Part shown: positions 13,560-23,179 of the stretch, piece by piece
Layout of the letters: every line of letters starts with the position of its first letter
Numbering within the stretch: the stretch's first letter is position 1
Assembly (NCBI GenBank): GCA_016859345.1
Contig: CM029124.1
Span: 13,824,980 to 13,888,979, forward strand
Length of the DNA stretch: 64,000 nucleotides
Direction of reading: 5' to 3'
Source: Istiophorus platypterus
Lineage: Eukaryota; Chordata; Actinopteri; Istiophoriformes; Istiophoridae
Translations under genes and position numbers: made by a program
Notes under the pieces: model-generated
What the model saw: only the letters and a program-made list of their open reading frames with translations
Databases searched by the model: none
Told to the model about the DNA's origin: nothing

Positions 13560-14169
13560 GTTTATGAGACAGGCCCGCTCCAGACATGTTATCGAATCAG
13601 ATCGATAGCGGCGTTGCAAGCACAAGGGTTTTTAAACAGGTAGAGATGTGTAACCCCGGGTTGACGACGTCCTACCGGCTGCCATCTGGACCCAGCGGCC
13701 GACTGAAGACCGACGTGCGGAGGCGGGTTGCTCTTCTCGCCGCCTCCTCACAATCTTTAATCGCGCCTCCGCGACGTCGCCCGGCTCCGCCCCTTATGCT
13801 AAACACGCCTGGTATCCGGAAATTAACAGTCCCGTGATGTTCGGGTTGTGCTCGCACAGCGTCGGGATGACCGCGGTGCCTTTCTCCACCCGGGGATAAA
13901 AGAAAAAGGAAGCAAAAAGAAAAATTAAAAAACGGCCACAGTCAGCTGTCGGCCCGGGTCCGTCGTCCCGTACCGGCATGGGACTGCCCGGCTCGAAGGC
14001 TGCCGGTGGATGTGTCCTTCCGCACGGACGCTAACGACGGCATGAAGCCCCTCAGCCGACCTAGCGGGATGCCGCTCAGCTAGCTCCTCCGCAGCTCGGA
14101 TTTTGTTTGCCGCACAAGCTAGCGGGCTAGTTGATACGTCCCGGCCGGTCAGTTGCAAACGGGGGAGTC
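13560..14169 (+). promoter_or_regulatory. hps6: CpG-rich promoter and 5' leader of hps6
   Basis: Base composition changes sharply from AT-rich to GC- and CpG-rich about 600 bp before the hps6 start, as at a housekeeping vertebrate promoter. No TATA box in a convincing position was seen. Three upstream ATGs open short frames before the main start: 13978-14034, 14010-14045 and 14042-14083. If transcription begins upstream of 13978, these would be uORFs. The exact start site cannot be read from sequence alone. Confidence 0.6.
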
Positions 14170-16986
14170 ATGGCGCGGATGGCGTTGGAGCAGCTGTCGG
14201 ATTTCGGGGACTACGGCAGCAGCAGCAAAGAGCTGACTGAAATACTCGGACTGGCTAGTAACGGTCTGTCGGACGTCCGTTTGAGCCCCGACGGTCGCCA
14301 CGTCCATGTCATCCTCCGCAAGCCTAAAGCCGGTCTTGTGACTTTTGACAAATACGAAAGAACCCAGCCGGTCCAGAGCCAGAAGAAGCTGGATTCGTGG
14401 TTGGCACGAAACGTGCCCGTCGTGGATATCTTGTATTTGGACCATAACAGCAATAGCAGAGGCGGCAGAGACGCGGCAGCCGCGGCTGTGGTTTATGAGA
14501 ACGGAAAAGCTGAGTTCTGGAAATTTCAGGAGTGTAAAGCTGGCTGGCATCTCCTGCAAACATCAGACTTGTGCAACAGTCCCCGGGCCAGAGTGGTTTC
14601 TGTCTGTGCTTGCTCCAATCTTATCATCTGGTGTGAGGAGAGGCCGCCCTCAGAAAGCTCCCCTGCCCTCAGCTCTACTAGGAATAAGTTGAGATACTGT
14701 GTTTGCAGACGTGACTTTGAAGTGGAGGAGGGGGCTGTCAGCTTGAGAGGAGTGAAAATAGCCCTCCACAACAATCCGAAATTCACTGTGGTCAGCTCGG
14801 GTGAATATGTGCATCTTCTACCGGACTTGAGGGTGAAGCCTCTGTTAAGTATATCCAAATGTTTCCTCTCCTGGTCCCCTGGCCATGACTCCTTCAGGAT
14901 TAGCACCACATGTAGAAACACTCCCCTGAAAAAGCTTTCAGCTAAAGAGTCCGACTTTAAGAGGTTGGTGACAGACTCTTTAGGATACCTGTCAACTCTC
15001 GAATCCCCTGAGATCTACAGCTTTTCTCCCACAGCTTGTGGAGGCCTGCTGCTGCTGCTCAGCACAGGTTGGCTGTGTTTCCTGCAGAAAGATGGGATGC
15101 TGCGGCAGGTATACAAGCAGTCGGACAAATGTTTGGTTAAGTATGGAACTCACACTAGCCTTTGCATGTACCAGGACACTGCGGCAATGCTTGTAGGGCA
15201 AAACCTGCATCTGATAGATGTGAACTGTGGCAGGGAGCTGGAAAAGATTGTGCTGAAGAGAGAGGGGCTGTTGTATGCAAACCGGGCTGAAAGACGGACA
15301 CCTCACCTGCTCTCAGAAACTGGACTTTTTGTGGTAGTGAACAAGGAGACAGACTCTCGAGAGTGCAACTCTAAGATGAATTCTTCTGGTTTCGGTGTAT
15401 TGGACGGTATTAATCCTGGAGCCCTGCTGGTAGAGGCTGTCTTTGAGGAGGCCTGTAAATACTACCAACAGAGAAGCCTGAGCAGCACCCAGCTCACTGT
15501 GGACACACTCAAGAAAGGGGGTAGATTCCAGGCTCCCATCTCTTTAGCCTCCATCCTCGGGGACTACTTCAGCGCTGGGTCGAGGCAAAAGGGAGCAGAG
15601 CTGTCTCAGAATGGAGGAGGTGGATGTATGGCAGGGCAAGACAAGCTAATGGTCTCTCTTGAGGCTGAGCTGAAGGCTCTGGCCTCTCTGGAGGAGGTTA
15701 AGGGGAGTTTAGTGAGGGGAAGTGTTAAAGAGGTGGAGGCACTGTGTGAGAATCTAGTTGAAAAAGAAGTAGCAAGACTGCTGTCAACCTCAGAGCTGGA
15801 TAAAGAGGCTGTGCTTTACCTCAACTCTATCTTCAGAATCTTCCCTTGCCAGGCGTGGAGGGCAGCACAGGCTGCCCTCCAGCTACACTACAACGGGGAG
15901 GGCTCTCTGTCCAGCAGAGCTCCCCCAGATGTGTGGAAGACGGTCCTCAGTCCTGCTTTAACCACCAGTACCCCAGCCTCCCTCCGGGTTACAAATGGTG
16001 GACTAAAACACAATCACAGCCTCAGAAGTGATCACATTGCCAACTGTAAAGCCAAATCTCCGAGCTCCACTTCCCCAGCTGCCCTGCCTGTGTTTGAACT
16101 CCTCTGCCACTCAGTTTTCCACTTCCAGCCCAGCTGGCTGCCCAGGTTCCTTGAACTCGCCCAGCAGCAGCAAGGCTCAGTTGGTTTGGGCCTGAGTCTG
16201 GCTTCTCCCTCCTGGAGCTTCTCCAGTGGGAGAGGAGGGGAGGGCGGGGAGAACAATGTGCCACTCTACAAACGAGCTCTGTGTGTCTTGTCCAGCATGA
16301 GCCCAGACAGAGACCAACACCAGGACATGGAGGTTGAGCTGCTGCTTATCAGCGGGCGTCCTAACGCTATCCTGCAGGCTATGAAGGTCCTCATGGCCAA
16401 GCAGGAGTGGGAGCGAGTCACCCAGGTGGCCCAGAAGTTCTGCAAACGGAGTCCGCTGCTCAACAAGGAGATTTTCACTACTCTGCTGTGTGAGGTGGCC
16501 CACCACAGGGATCTGGACCCATACCTGGACCTGTTGTGGACTCTGTGCCCTGAGGACCTCACTGTCACCACCATACTCAACTTGGTGCTGAAAAGCCTCC
16601 CTTCCCCTAACAGTCCCCCCTCCACCTGCTCCTCCTCCTCATTCTCCGTGCCCAGTACAACCTCCTCTTCCCCTGCTCCCTTTGCAGACTCCCACAGCAG
16701 CCAGTTGACCATCGGGCTGTTGAAACCTCTGCTGAGAAAAGTCCTTCAGCGGGAAACCAAGCCCAGCCAGCGCTACGCTGACATCCTCCAGTCCCCGTTG
16801 TTTCCCCCACCAGCACCTCCTCGTCAGCCCACAGAGCAGCCTGGGACCGTCACAGATCCCAGCACAGGCTCTGCTCTGGGCAGCAACATCTCCCGTGCTC
16901 TTCTTCCAGAAATCCCTGAACAGCAGTCGTCCACACATTCAAATGTGCAAAGGGCCAGGGTGGCGCTGCCTGCCAACCCATTCTGA
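14170..16986 (+). CDS. hps6: HPS6, Hermansky-Pudlak syndrome 6 protein, BLOC-2 subunit
   Basis: HPS6, with HPS3 and HPS5, forms BLOC-2, a cytosolic complex that directs endosome-derived carriers to melanosomes, platelet dense granules and other lysosome-related organelles. The gene is one intact exon of 938 codons, as in mammals. Family landmarks are an SPDGRH motif (residues 39-44) in the N-terminal beta-propeller-like region, a VFEEACKYYQQRSL motif (about 424-437), an APPDVWKTVL-type motif (about 584), an ELLLISGRP-type repeat region, and a YADILQSPLFPPPAPP tail motif (about 869-884) like that ending the human protein. It is longer than human HPS6 (about 775 aa), partly through a Ser-rich insert (about 811-838) and about 50 extra C-terminal residues that end in NPF. 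The start was chosen at ATG 14170 (G at -3 and +4); the frame is open to 14131 but has no ATG there. A second ATG at 14179 is possible. A convergent prominin gene lies 3'. Confidence 0.96.
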   Translation: MARMALEQLSDFGDYGSSSKELTEILGLASNGLSDVRLSPDGRHVHVILRKPKAGLVTFDKYERTQPVQSQKKLDSWLARNVPVVDILYLDHNSNSRGGRDAAAAAVVYENGKAEFWKFQECKAGWHLLQTSDLCNSPRARVVSVCACSNLIIWCEERPPSESSPALSSTRNKLRYCVCRRDFEVEEGAVSLRGVKIALHNNPKFTVVSSGEYVHLLPDLRVKPLLSISKCFLSWSPGHDSFRISTTCRNTPLKKLSAKESDFKRLVTDSLGYLSTLESPEIYSFSPTACGGLLLLLSTGWLCFLQKDGMLRQVYKQSDKCLVKYGTHTSLCMYQDTAAMLVGQNLHLIDVNCGRELEKIVLKREGLLYANRAERRTPHLLSETGLFVVVNKETDSRECNSKMNSSGFGVLDGINPGALLVEAVFEEACKYYQQRSLSSTQLTVDTLKKGGRFQAPISLASILGDYFSAGSRQKGAELSQNGGGGCMAGQDKLMVSLEAELKALASLEEVKGSLVRGSVKEVEALCENLVEKEVARLLSTSELDKEAVLYLNSIFRIFPCQAWRAAQAALQLHYNGEGSLSSRAPPDVWKTVLSPALTTSTPASLRVTNGGLKHNHSLRSDHIANCKAKSPSSTSPAALPVFELLCHSVFHFQPSWLPRFLELAQQQQGSVGLGLSLASPSWSFSSGRGGEGGENNVPLYKRALCVLSSMSPDRDQHQDMEVELLLISGRPNAILQAMKVLMAKQEWERVTQVAQKFCKRSPLLNKEIFTTLLCEVAHHRDLDPYLDLLWTLCPEDLTVTTILNLVLKSLPSPNSPPSTCSSSSFSVPSTTSSSPAPFADSHSSQLTIGLLKPLLRKVLQRETKPSQRYADILQSPLFPPPAPPRQPTEQPGTVTDPSTGSALGSNISRALLPEIPEQQSSTHSNVQRARVALPANPF

Positions 16987-17031
16987 CTCGTATAAAAATG
17001 AACAAAAACACTCAAAATGGAGAAAAATAAA
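16987..17031 (+). terminator. hps6: hps6 3' UTR with a first candidate poly(A) signal
   Basis: An AATAAA hexamer at 17026-17031 lies about 40 bases after the stop codon. Further AATAAA hexamers occur downstream (for example 18199-18204), so a longer 3' UTR is also possible. Which one is used cannot be decided here. Confidence 0.4.
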
Positions 17032-20000
17032 CTGTCTCCTAAAACATTCCACACATTCTCAGTCAAAACTGTGATGCAGTGTGTGTTGACAATCAAATTA
17101 AAACAGAACAAGATCAGTATGTTTTCGGTATCGTGAGTGTAATAATGTCATTTGATAATGTTTTTAAACAGATTGGTAATTTCAGATGAAGTATGAAAAC
17201 CAGAAAACTATGAAATGACTACTGAAGTTCTGGCAGTTGTAAATACTGCAGGCAATTTTAAGTTTTTATGTGTATATACTATGTCTGCAATGTTATTTAT
17301 CTCTAAAGCCTTAACTGCAAATGGGTGAGAATGTTATTGCATAGTCTTGTATTGAATAAGCTTAACCTTTATCATAATATCCTCTAAAAATTATAATATA
17401 TTGTGTTACGTTTTCAACTGTCCTGTCAAAAAAAAGTCTTTAACTTCCCATTTTGTGTTATATCTGTATGTAAAATATTTTCTTTCTAAAGGACCTAATG
17501 TCTGCTAAATGTAGTCAAGTAGAGCTGACCTTCACTCACTAATGTCAAAGTGCATTCCTGCAGTGGGCAGTCTGCTGAGTTTTATCCAGACAAGCTGGCC
17601 TTTGTGTTTTGAATGTTTGTTTTAAGTGAGGTTTGGTAGAGAAGAGGAAGGGGGGGTCTGAGGTTCCTCTACTTAATTCTTGTGTTGAGTTTGGTAACAT
17701 ATTATGAGAACCTAATCATTAACCTGGTTTCAGTGGGCTCAACAAGAACATGTGCACAATCTGTGCACAAAAAACAGTCTGCCTGTTCAGTCTCTGCCTC
17801 TCACTATATGTATTTTTTTTTAATTCCTCTCGTCCATTTTTCTCTCTTGACTCAATCTTGTCCTCTCTGCTTCTTTGCAGTCCAACTCATAGGACATTCC
17901 AGACAGAATAGTCAGTAAAACTGACTCACAGTTCGAGTTTAAATTGAATTTTGGGGGGTAATTCTGTTAGAATTCTGTTGTGGGTTGGGTGCGTTGTGAC
18001 TAAAACAGGCGCCCTTGCTGCTCGCATAACGTAATGTACTGTACGTCTTCCTTCATGGGTCCAGCAAGGGTAATGTCATTAGAGACATTAGGCCCTCTGT
18101 CTTTCCCAAGCTATTTTTCGCCATGCTATGAATATGATTGCACTTTTAAATCACCTCAGTCAGTATTGTTTGTGCCAGGCCTTCGATGCATCTGTTGAAA
18201 TAAATGTTTTCTGTTTAAGTGCTGTAACCGCAACTATATTTAAGTGCCTATTGTCTGCAATCCCTTTTAGTGCTTTCTCTTTGAAAAGCCTATATGGCTT
18301 GTTTTAGTTACGGAAAGTGCTTTTTGTAAGTAATTGTGGAGCCCTCCAAAACAAAATGATATTTATTTAGTAACAATCATTGGAAGACTACTGAAATGAT
18401 AACCCCAGGCTTTACATGGGTGAGGTACTGACTGAGAAACTCCTGTGATATCTCTCAAGTATTGAGTGACAATCAGATTCCAAAATGCAGCAGAACAGTT
18501 CGAGTGCCTTTCATGGTGCTGCTCTTCATTTACAGGGTAGTGTCACATTTTTGCTTTGTCTCCTCATCTTCAGACAAGTTCGGGAGAAAGAACTGTAGTA
18601 GATCAGAGGATCTGTTCTGTGTATGGTAGAGTACAATGTTGAGGGTTTTTTTGTTCTGTTTTGTTTTTGGGTTTGTTTTTTTTTTTATTTACTGTAATCA
18701 GCTCTTTATGTTGGGAACAGCTCTTGGCCTTTACAGTCAAAAAGCTGTATTTATCTTAAATTCAATACAAAGCCTGCTGATTTCTTGCTCTGGTCTGATT
18801 GCTGTATTAATGGTTTGATTCCAAGATCTGTACACTTGAACAAGTATGACAAAATCTGTGTGACTGACTTCAATTCAGTGCCATGAGTTTCACTGTGTAC
18901 CGGACGTGTTATCATCCCATCTTAGAGCAACTGGGAACTCCCGGACTTCCTCAGGCGGTCCACTCAAGTCAGTATTGTGACCGTTGAGATGGTAAATATT
19001 AATTTGTCTTAAACTTTTCTTCCGGTTTCTGTTAACAAATAGGATTTCCTCTTGGATTTGCCTGGCCTTGTTTACTATTGCTGATGCTATATTTGAAGAA
19101 AGAAAATGTATACAAGTATTTATGAACCAATACTGTATGCTATTAAACTGAAGATAAAACTTCTCTATGCTGTGCTGGGTTTTACATATCAAGTGACTTG
19201 TTCTGCATTTGTACAGTGTAATCTAATCCATTGTAACAGCCTTGAAAAAATGTGAAGCTCGTAATTTTCAGAGTTGTTGAGACTGAGGTTTCGGTTGGAC
19301 TCTAGCTTTTGAAAGCTTTAGATTGATTTAAGAAGTGACAGTGATCAGCTAAAAATAAATTCATTTGTTAGCCAACTCCTTTTAATGGTATTTCAAAGTG
19401 TGTTTTCACCTGCTTGCCATGCCCCTGTTCCCACTGATTGCTGTAGATCTGGTTTGTTGAGCCATCTCAGCATATTCCATTCAGACACTACTACACAACA
19501 AAAGGTCTAGCTGACAGATCACATACCATTCACACTCAAATAACTAAAATGTCAAGGCCAATGAACCCTTTTCAGGTGTAGGCAGCAGAAAAAAGAAGTC
19601 CAATGATAAAAAGGTTTACACAGAATCATTCATTTATATGATACACTGCCCCCGTTTCTGAGTTTCTCGATGTCACCTCCATGGACAAATCCACTTATAG
19701 CTGCAGTTTCATGTGTGTGTACGGGATCTAGTGGAAGGATTTAAACGTGTAGATGCCCTAAATGTTTCCATGGCCAAAGCCTGTAAGAGGAATGTTCAGT
19801 CATTGCCTATTAAGCTTCTGAATCAGAGGCTGCCTCCTAACAAACTTATTGATAACAATGAAAGCAAAGGGCACTAAGTGCGTGTGTGGCTGCTGGATCT
19901 CACAGCACATACACAGCTTGCACATGGGGATGTGAGGATACAATCACAGGAGTGGAATAAGTGTAGAGGTGGAAAGTGGAGGGTAGTGAGTCCTGTATCT

Positions 20001-22371
20001 TCAGTGTTAGGGGCTGAGGTTTAATAAGGCGCTTAGACTTTCCAAAGGGCAACAAAACAGCAAAGAGGTGAAGAAAAGGTCATAACCTGATGCCTCACAT
20101 CCCTCAGCCAGCTCCCCTATCTTCTTCCCTCCCCTTTCTTTCACTTACTCTTTGTGTCTCGTTTTTTTCCCCTTCAGATTTAGTTTCTCTTTGCGCAGCC
20201 TCTGGTATTACAAGGTTTTGGAGTGGAGCTCTTGCTGTAATGCCATCGATTTACTTGTTCTAAGTATAGATACAGGCTTCCTGTGAATTTGCTTGTCTCT
20301 GATCAGCTGACTGTATCTTACAGCGCTGCGGAAAAGAATGCATCAGTAGAGGGCTAACTGCATTAAAGGACATGTTCATTACTTACAGTTAGGTACATAG
20401 GTATTTGGACAGTGAATCATTTTTTTTATAATTTTGCATAAAAACAGATTTGAAACAAAGCCATCAAGATGTTACTGAGGTGTAGTCTTTCAGCTCTAAT
20501 TCTAGGGGTTTAAAAAAAAAATAACGCATTCACTGTTTAGGAATTACAGCCACTTTAAAATATAGTGCCTAACTTTATATAATATGGTTCTCCAGCTATA
20601 GTTAATTTATATTTCACACAGTTTGGGATTTCCTACAGAAAAGCAACCCAGAGTTACCGGGATAACTCTTATACCTGACATTTATTGCAGTTTATAAATT
20701 TAGCCTTCCTGCGCTTAAAAAGGTATTCAAACAGAATAACAGAATCCACAAGGTTTGTCTGTTAGTTATTTGATTAACAAAGGAAATTTAAACTTGTGTT
20801 ATGTAGAATCCCCATTAAAAAAAAAAGAAAGAAAATCCCTACATCTGTTCAACCAGCTCATAGTTTTACTCTTTTCATATGTTAATAAATCTGCACAGGG
20901 TCACATGAGTGGGAAACTTTGAGTTGTGCTCTTGATCTGTTTGTATGGACTGCTGAACAAACAGAAATGCGTGACAGTAATAATAATCACAAAGACAGTT
21001 ATGCATAGCATTCTATATGAGGTATATCTGTGTAAGCTGTGTGTAGTAGCCTTCTTTTAACTGTTTGCAAACAGTTCGTGCTTACAAGTAAGACACATAA
21101 GAGACTAAGAACACTGATCTACCATGAAGTCTTGAGTGCTGAGGTCACAAATAAATAAAATACTGTCAATTGAGTCTTTGCATTATTGTCACACATTAAC
21201 TATAAGACCGTACAGCGACTTTTGGTAAGACTGGTTTCTGACATGTTGTTGCAGTGGTGGTACTGAACTACACATTTGCATTGTGAAAAATACTTTCATT
21301 GTTTGTGTGCAAAATACAAACCGACCAATCTCTCGGATTCCACTCATGTTATGGCTAAAAGGTAAAAAAGAAAACATGCATCGCGGTCTCAGTTAATTTG
21401 TCAGTCAGTAACAAAATTTACTCAGTAGTTTTCACAACAGCTGGCAGAAATGATCAAAACCTTTTGAAAATACAAATAAAGTGCTGTGCAAGAGAGAGAT
21501 AAACATAATCTACTACTGATAACAAAGTCGTACAAAGTACAAAAATAATGATTATTAAATTATCAATCACAGCAGTCAGGATCAAAATTTACAAGATCAA
21601 AATTTACAAAAGCACATTTTCAAACAAAATGGTAAAACACTTTTAGTTGCACAGTGAAGTTTTCAAATAGCAATAATATGGTGAAAAGTTTATTCATTTC
21701 ATGATTCCCATAGGAAATGGTGCTTTGATTTCCAATGTCACTTATTTAAAAGTGTTTCCCTTTGGAATTAGGTTGCCAAACAACAGTGAAGAACAGAAGG
21801 AGACTGGCACGTTACAAATGCCTGCTGGTACGGTAACACACTGCTGCGTTCTCTGAAAGCACTGAACACCAACATGACTAGAAATAAATGCATAAATGTG
21901 ACCAACTCTCAACAAAAGACATCTGTAAAATTTGAAAAATATATTCTCAAAATCAAGCCAAAGGCTTGGTTCATACATGGAATACATAAAAACATTGTTG
22001 TAAAACAATAAATGAAATATTTAAAAAAAGATATTTAATCAAAATGATTGATAAAAAAATCCCTGCCCTGTGTCCCCCGAGTTCAGTTCAAAGAAGCTGT
22101 GTATGGTGTTAAAAACGTGCTGTATGAGCCCTGCAGTTGTTTGATTAAGTGGCTTTGCTTATCCACCATATGGCAACTGGAATTTAAAATTTAAAAAAAA
22201 AAAAAAATTAAGTTAGGAAAGATGAAGTAGGTAATCTAACTCTTTCTCTCAATTTGAGACACTTGGCCAGAGTGACAATGTGCCACATCTGTGCAGGAGT
22301 GCACCACGTGCTCTAATTATGTCAAGGGATACCACAGTCGTGCCTGCAGTCTCCGAAAGCTGATCCGCCTC
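17032..22371. other. Space between convergent hps6 and prominin genes
   Basis: No coding exon was recognised. The left part may be hps6 3' UTR and the right part prominin 3' UTR; on the minus strand an AATAAA (plus-strand TTTATT) lies at 21689-21694. It contains one interspersed-repeat relic (20388-20585), a 17-bp near-tandem duplication near 21590-21622, and poly(A) runs, for example at 22193-22207. Confidence 0.5.
20388..20585 (+). mobile_element. Fragment of a teleost interspersed repeat (probable DNA transposon)
   Basis: The segment starts with CAGTTAGGTACATAGGTATT and continues with TTGGACAGTGA. Further on it has a CTTTCAGCTCTAATTC stretch and TTTAGGAATTACAGCCA. I recognise this as the pattern of a very common fish repeat whose end reads GTTAGGTCCATAAATATTTGG. 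It is non-coding and diverged. The class (DNA transposon-derived) is from memory and could be checked with a fish repeat library. Confidence 0.55.
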
Positions 22372-22679
22372 TCAGGTGACTTTCATCTGGGCCCTTGGGA
22401 TGTGGTTCAGAACGATGTGGTCACTGGAAACAGAGACATTCAGAGACATTCAGAGAGGTGAAAGGCAAATGAATCGTTCATGTGATTATTGCACAACATG
22501 TGCACATGTGGATATGTGTGTGTGAATAATTCAAGCAGATGTTTTTTTTGTGTGTGTGTGACTTACTTAAAGACATCCGAGTATCTCATTCTCCTGTAGT
22601 ACTTGGCCAATTTTATAGAAAAGATGATGCTTGGGATGAAAAAGATCAAGCACCAGCCAAGACTGAACCAGAAAGCATT
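22372..22679 (-). CDS. Prominin exons 22 and 23: TM5 and cytoplasmic tail
   Basis: Exon 22 (22567-22679) encodes NAFWFSLGWCLIFFIPSIIF, the fifth membrane span, followed by KLAKYYRRMRYSDVF. It stops at a consensus donor AA|GTAAGT. Reading through instead would give an immediate TAA. Exon 23 (22372-22423) joins in phase and adds NDHIVLNHIPRAQMKVT before TGA, a short tail similar in position to the tails of other prominins but without their long extension. Confidence 0.82.
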
Positions 22680-23137
22680 CTAAAAAGAGTGATTGGGTGA
22701 AGACAATGCAGAACTGATTAAAAAGGAAAGTGATCTGTAACAGTTTGACAAACATAAAAAAATGGCCATTTCTTGAAACCGGTCTCTCCCTACTCTTCAT
22801 TCTTCAGTGTGTTTCTCAATTAGGGGTAGAGATGTGAAGCTATATGGGAAGCTGACAAAATCTGATCCTCACCAGAGACTCCACGATGTGGGAGCAGAGG
22901 ATGATCTCCACATCGTCCACGGCTTCCGCCACTGGCCGACAGCGGCCCACCTGCTGTGTGATCTGATGGAGAATACTCAGGTAAGCTGCAGTGGAAAAGG
23001 TGAACTCAAAGGTGCATGAAAACACAAGCTCAATCAAGTGCAGGCAAAGATTCGAACAGACTTTACCGTGACATTGGCCCAGTCAGCGTAGGTAATGAAG
23101 TAACCCAGCTGACAGTCCAAAAACTCTCTGCTTTCCT

Positions 23138-23179
<42 letters not shown>

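Noticed and set aside
14131..14169. N-terminal extension of hps6 from a TTG codon
   Set aside because: Vertebrate genes rarely start at TTG, and the ATG at 14170 has a good context.
14149..16938. Many antisense open frames across hps6 (up to 148 codons)
   Set aside because: They are shadows of the long hps6 coding frame.
22564..22566. TAA directly after the TM5 exon as the prominin stop
   Set aside because: The bases are part of a consensus donor AA|GTAAGT, and an in-phase final exon with a prominin-like tail follows at 22372-22423.
22963..23010. Upstream extension of prominin exon 21
   Set aside because: The frame is open, but the acceptor at 22963 gives the residue spacing typical of prominins, while the longer forms add residues absent from the family.
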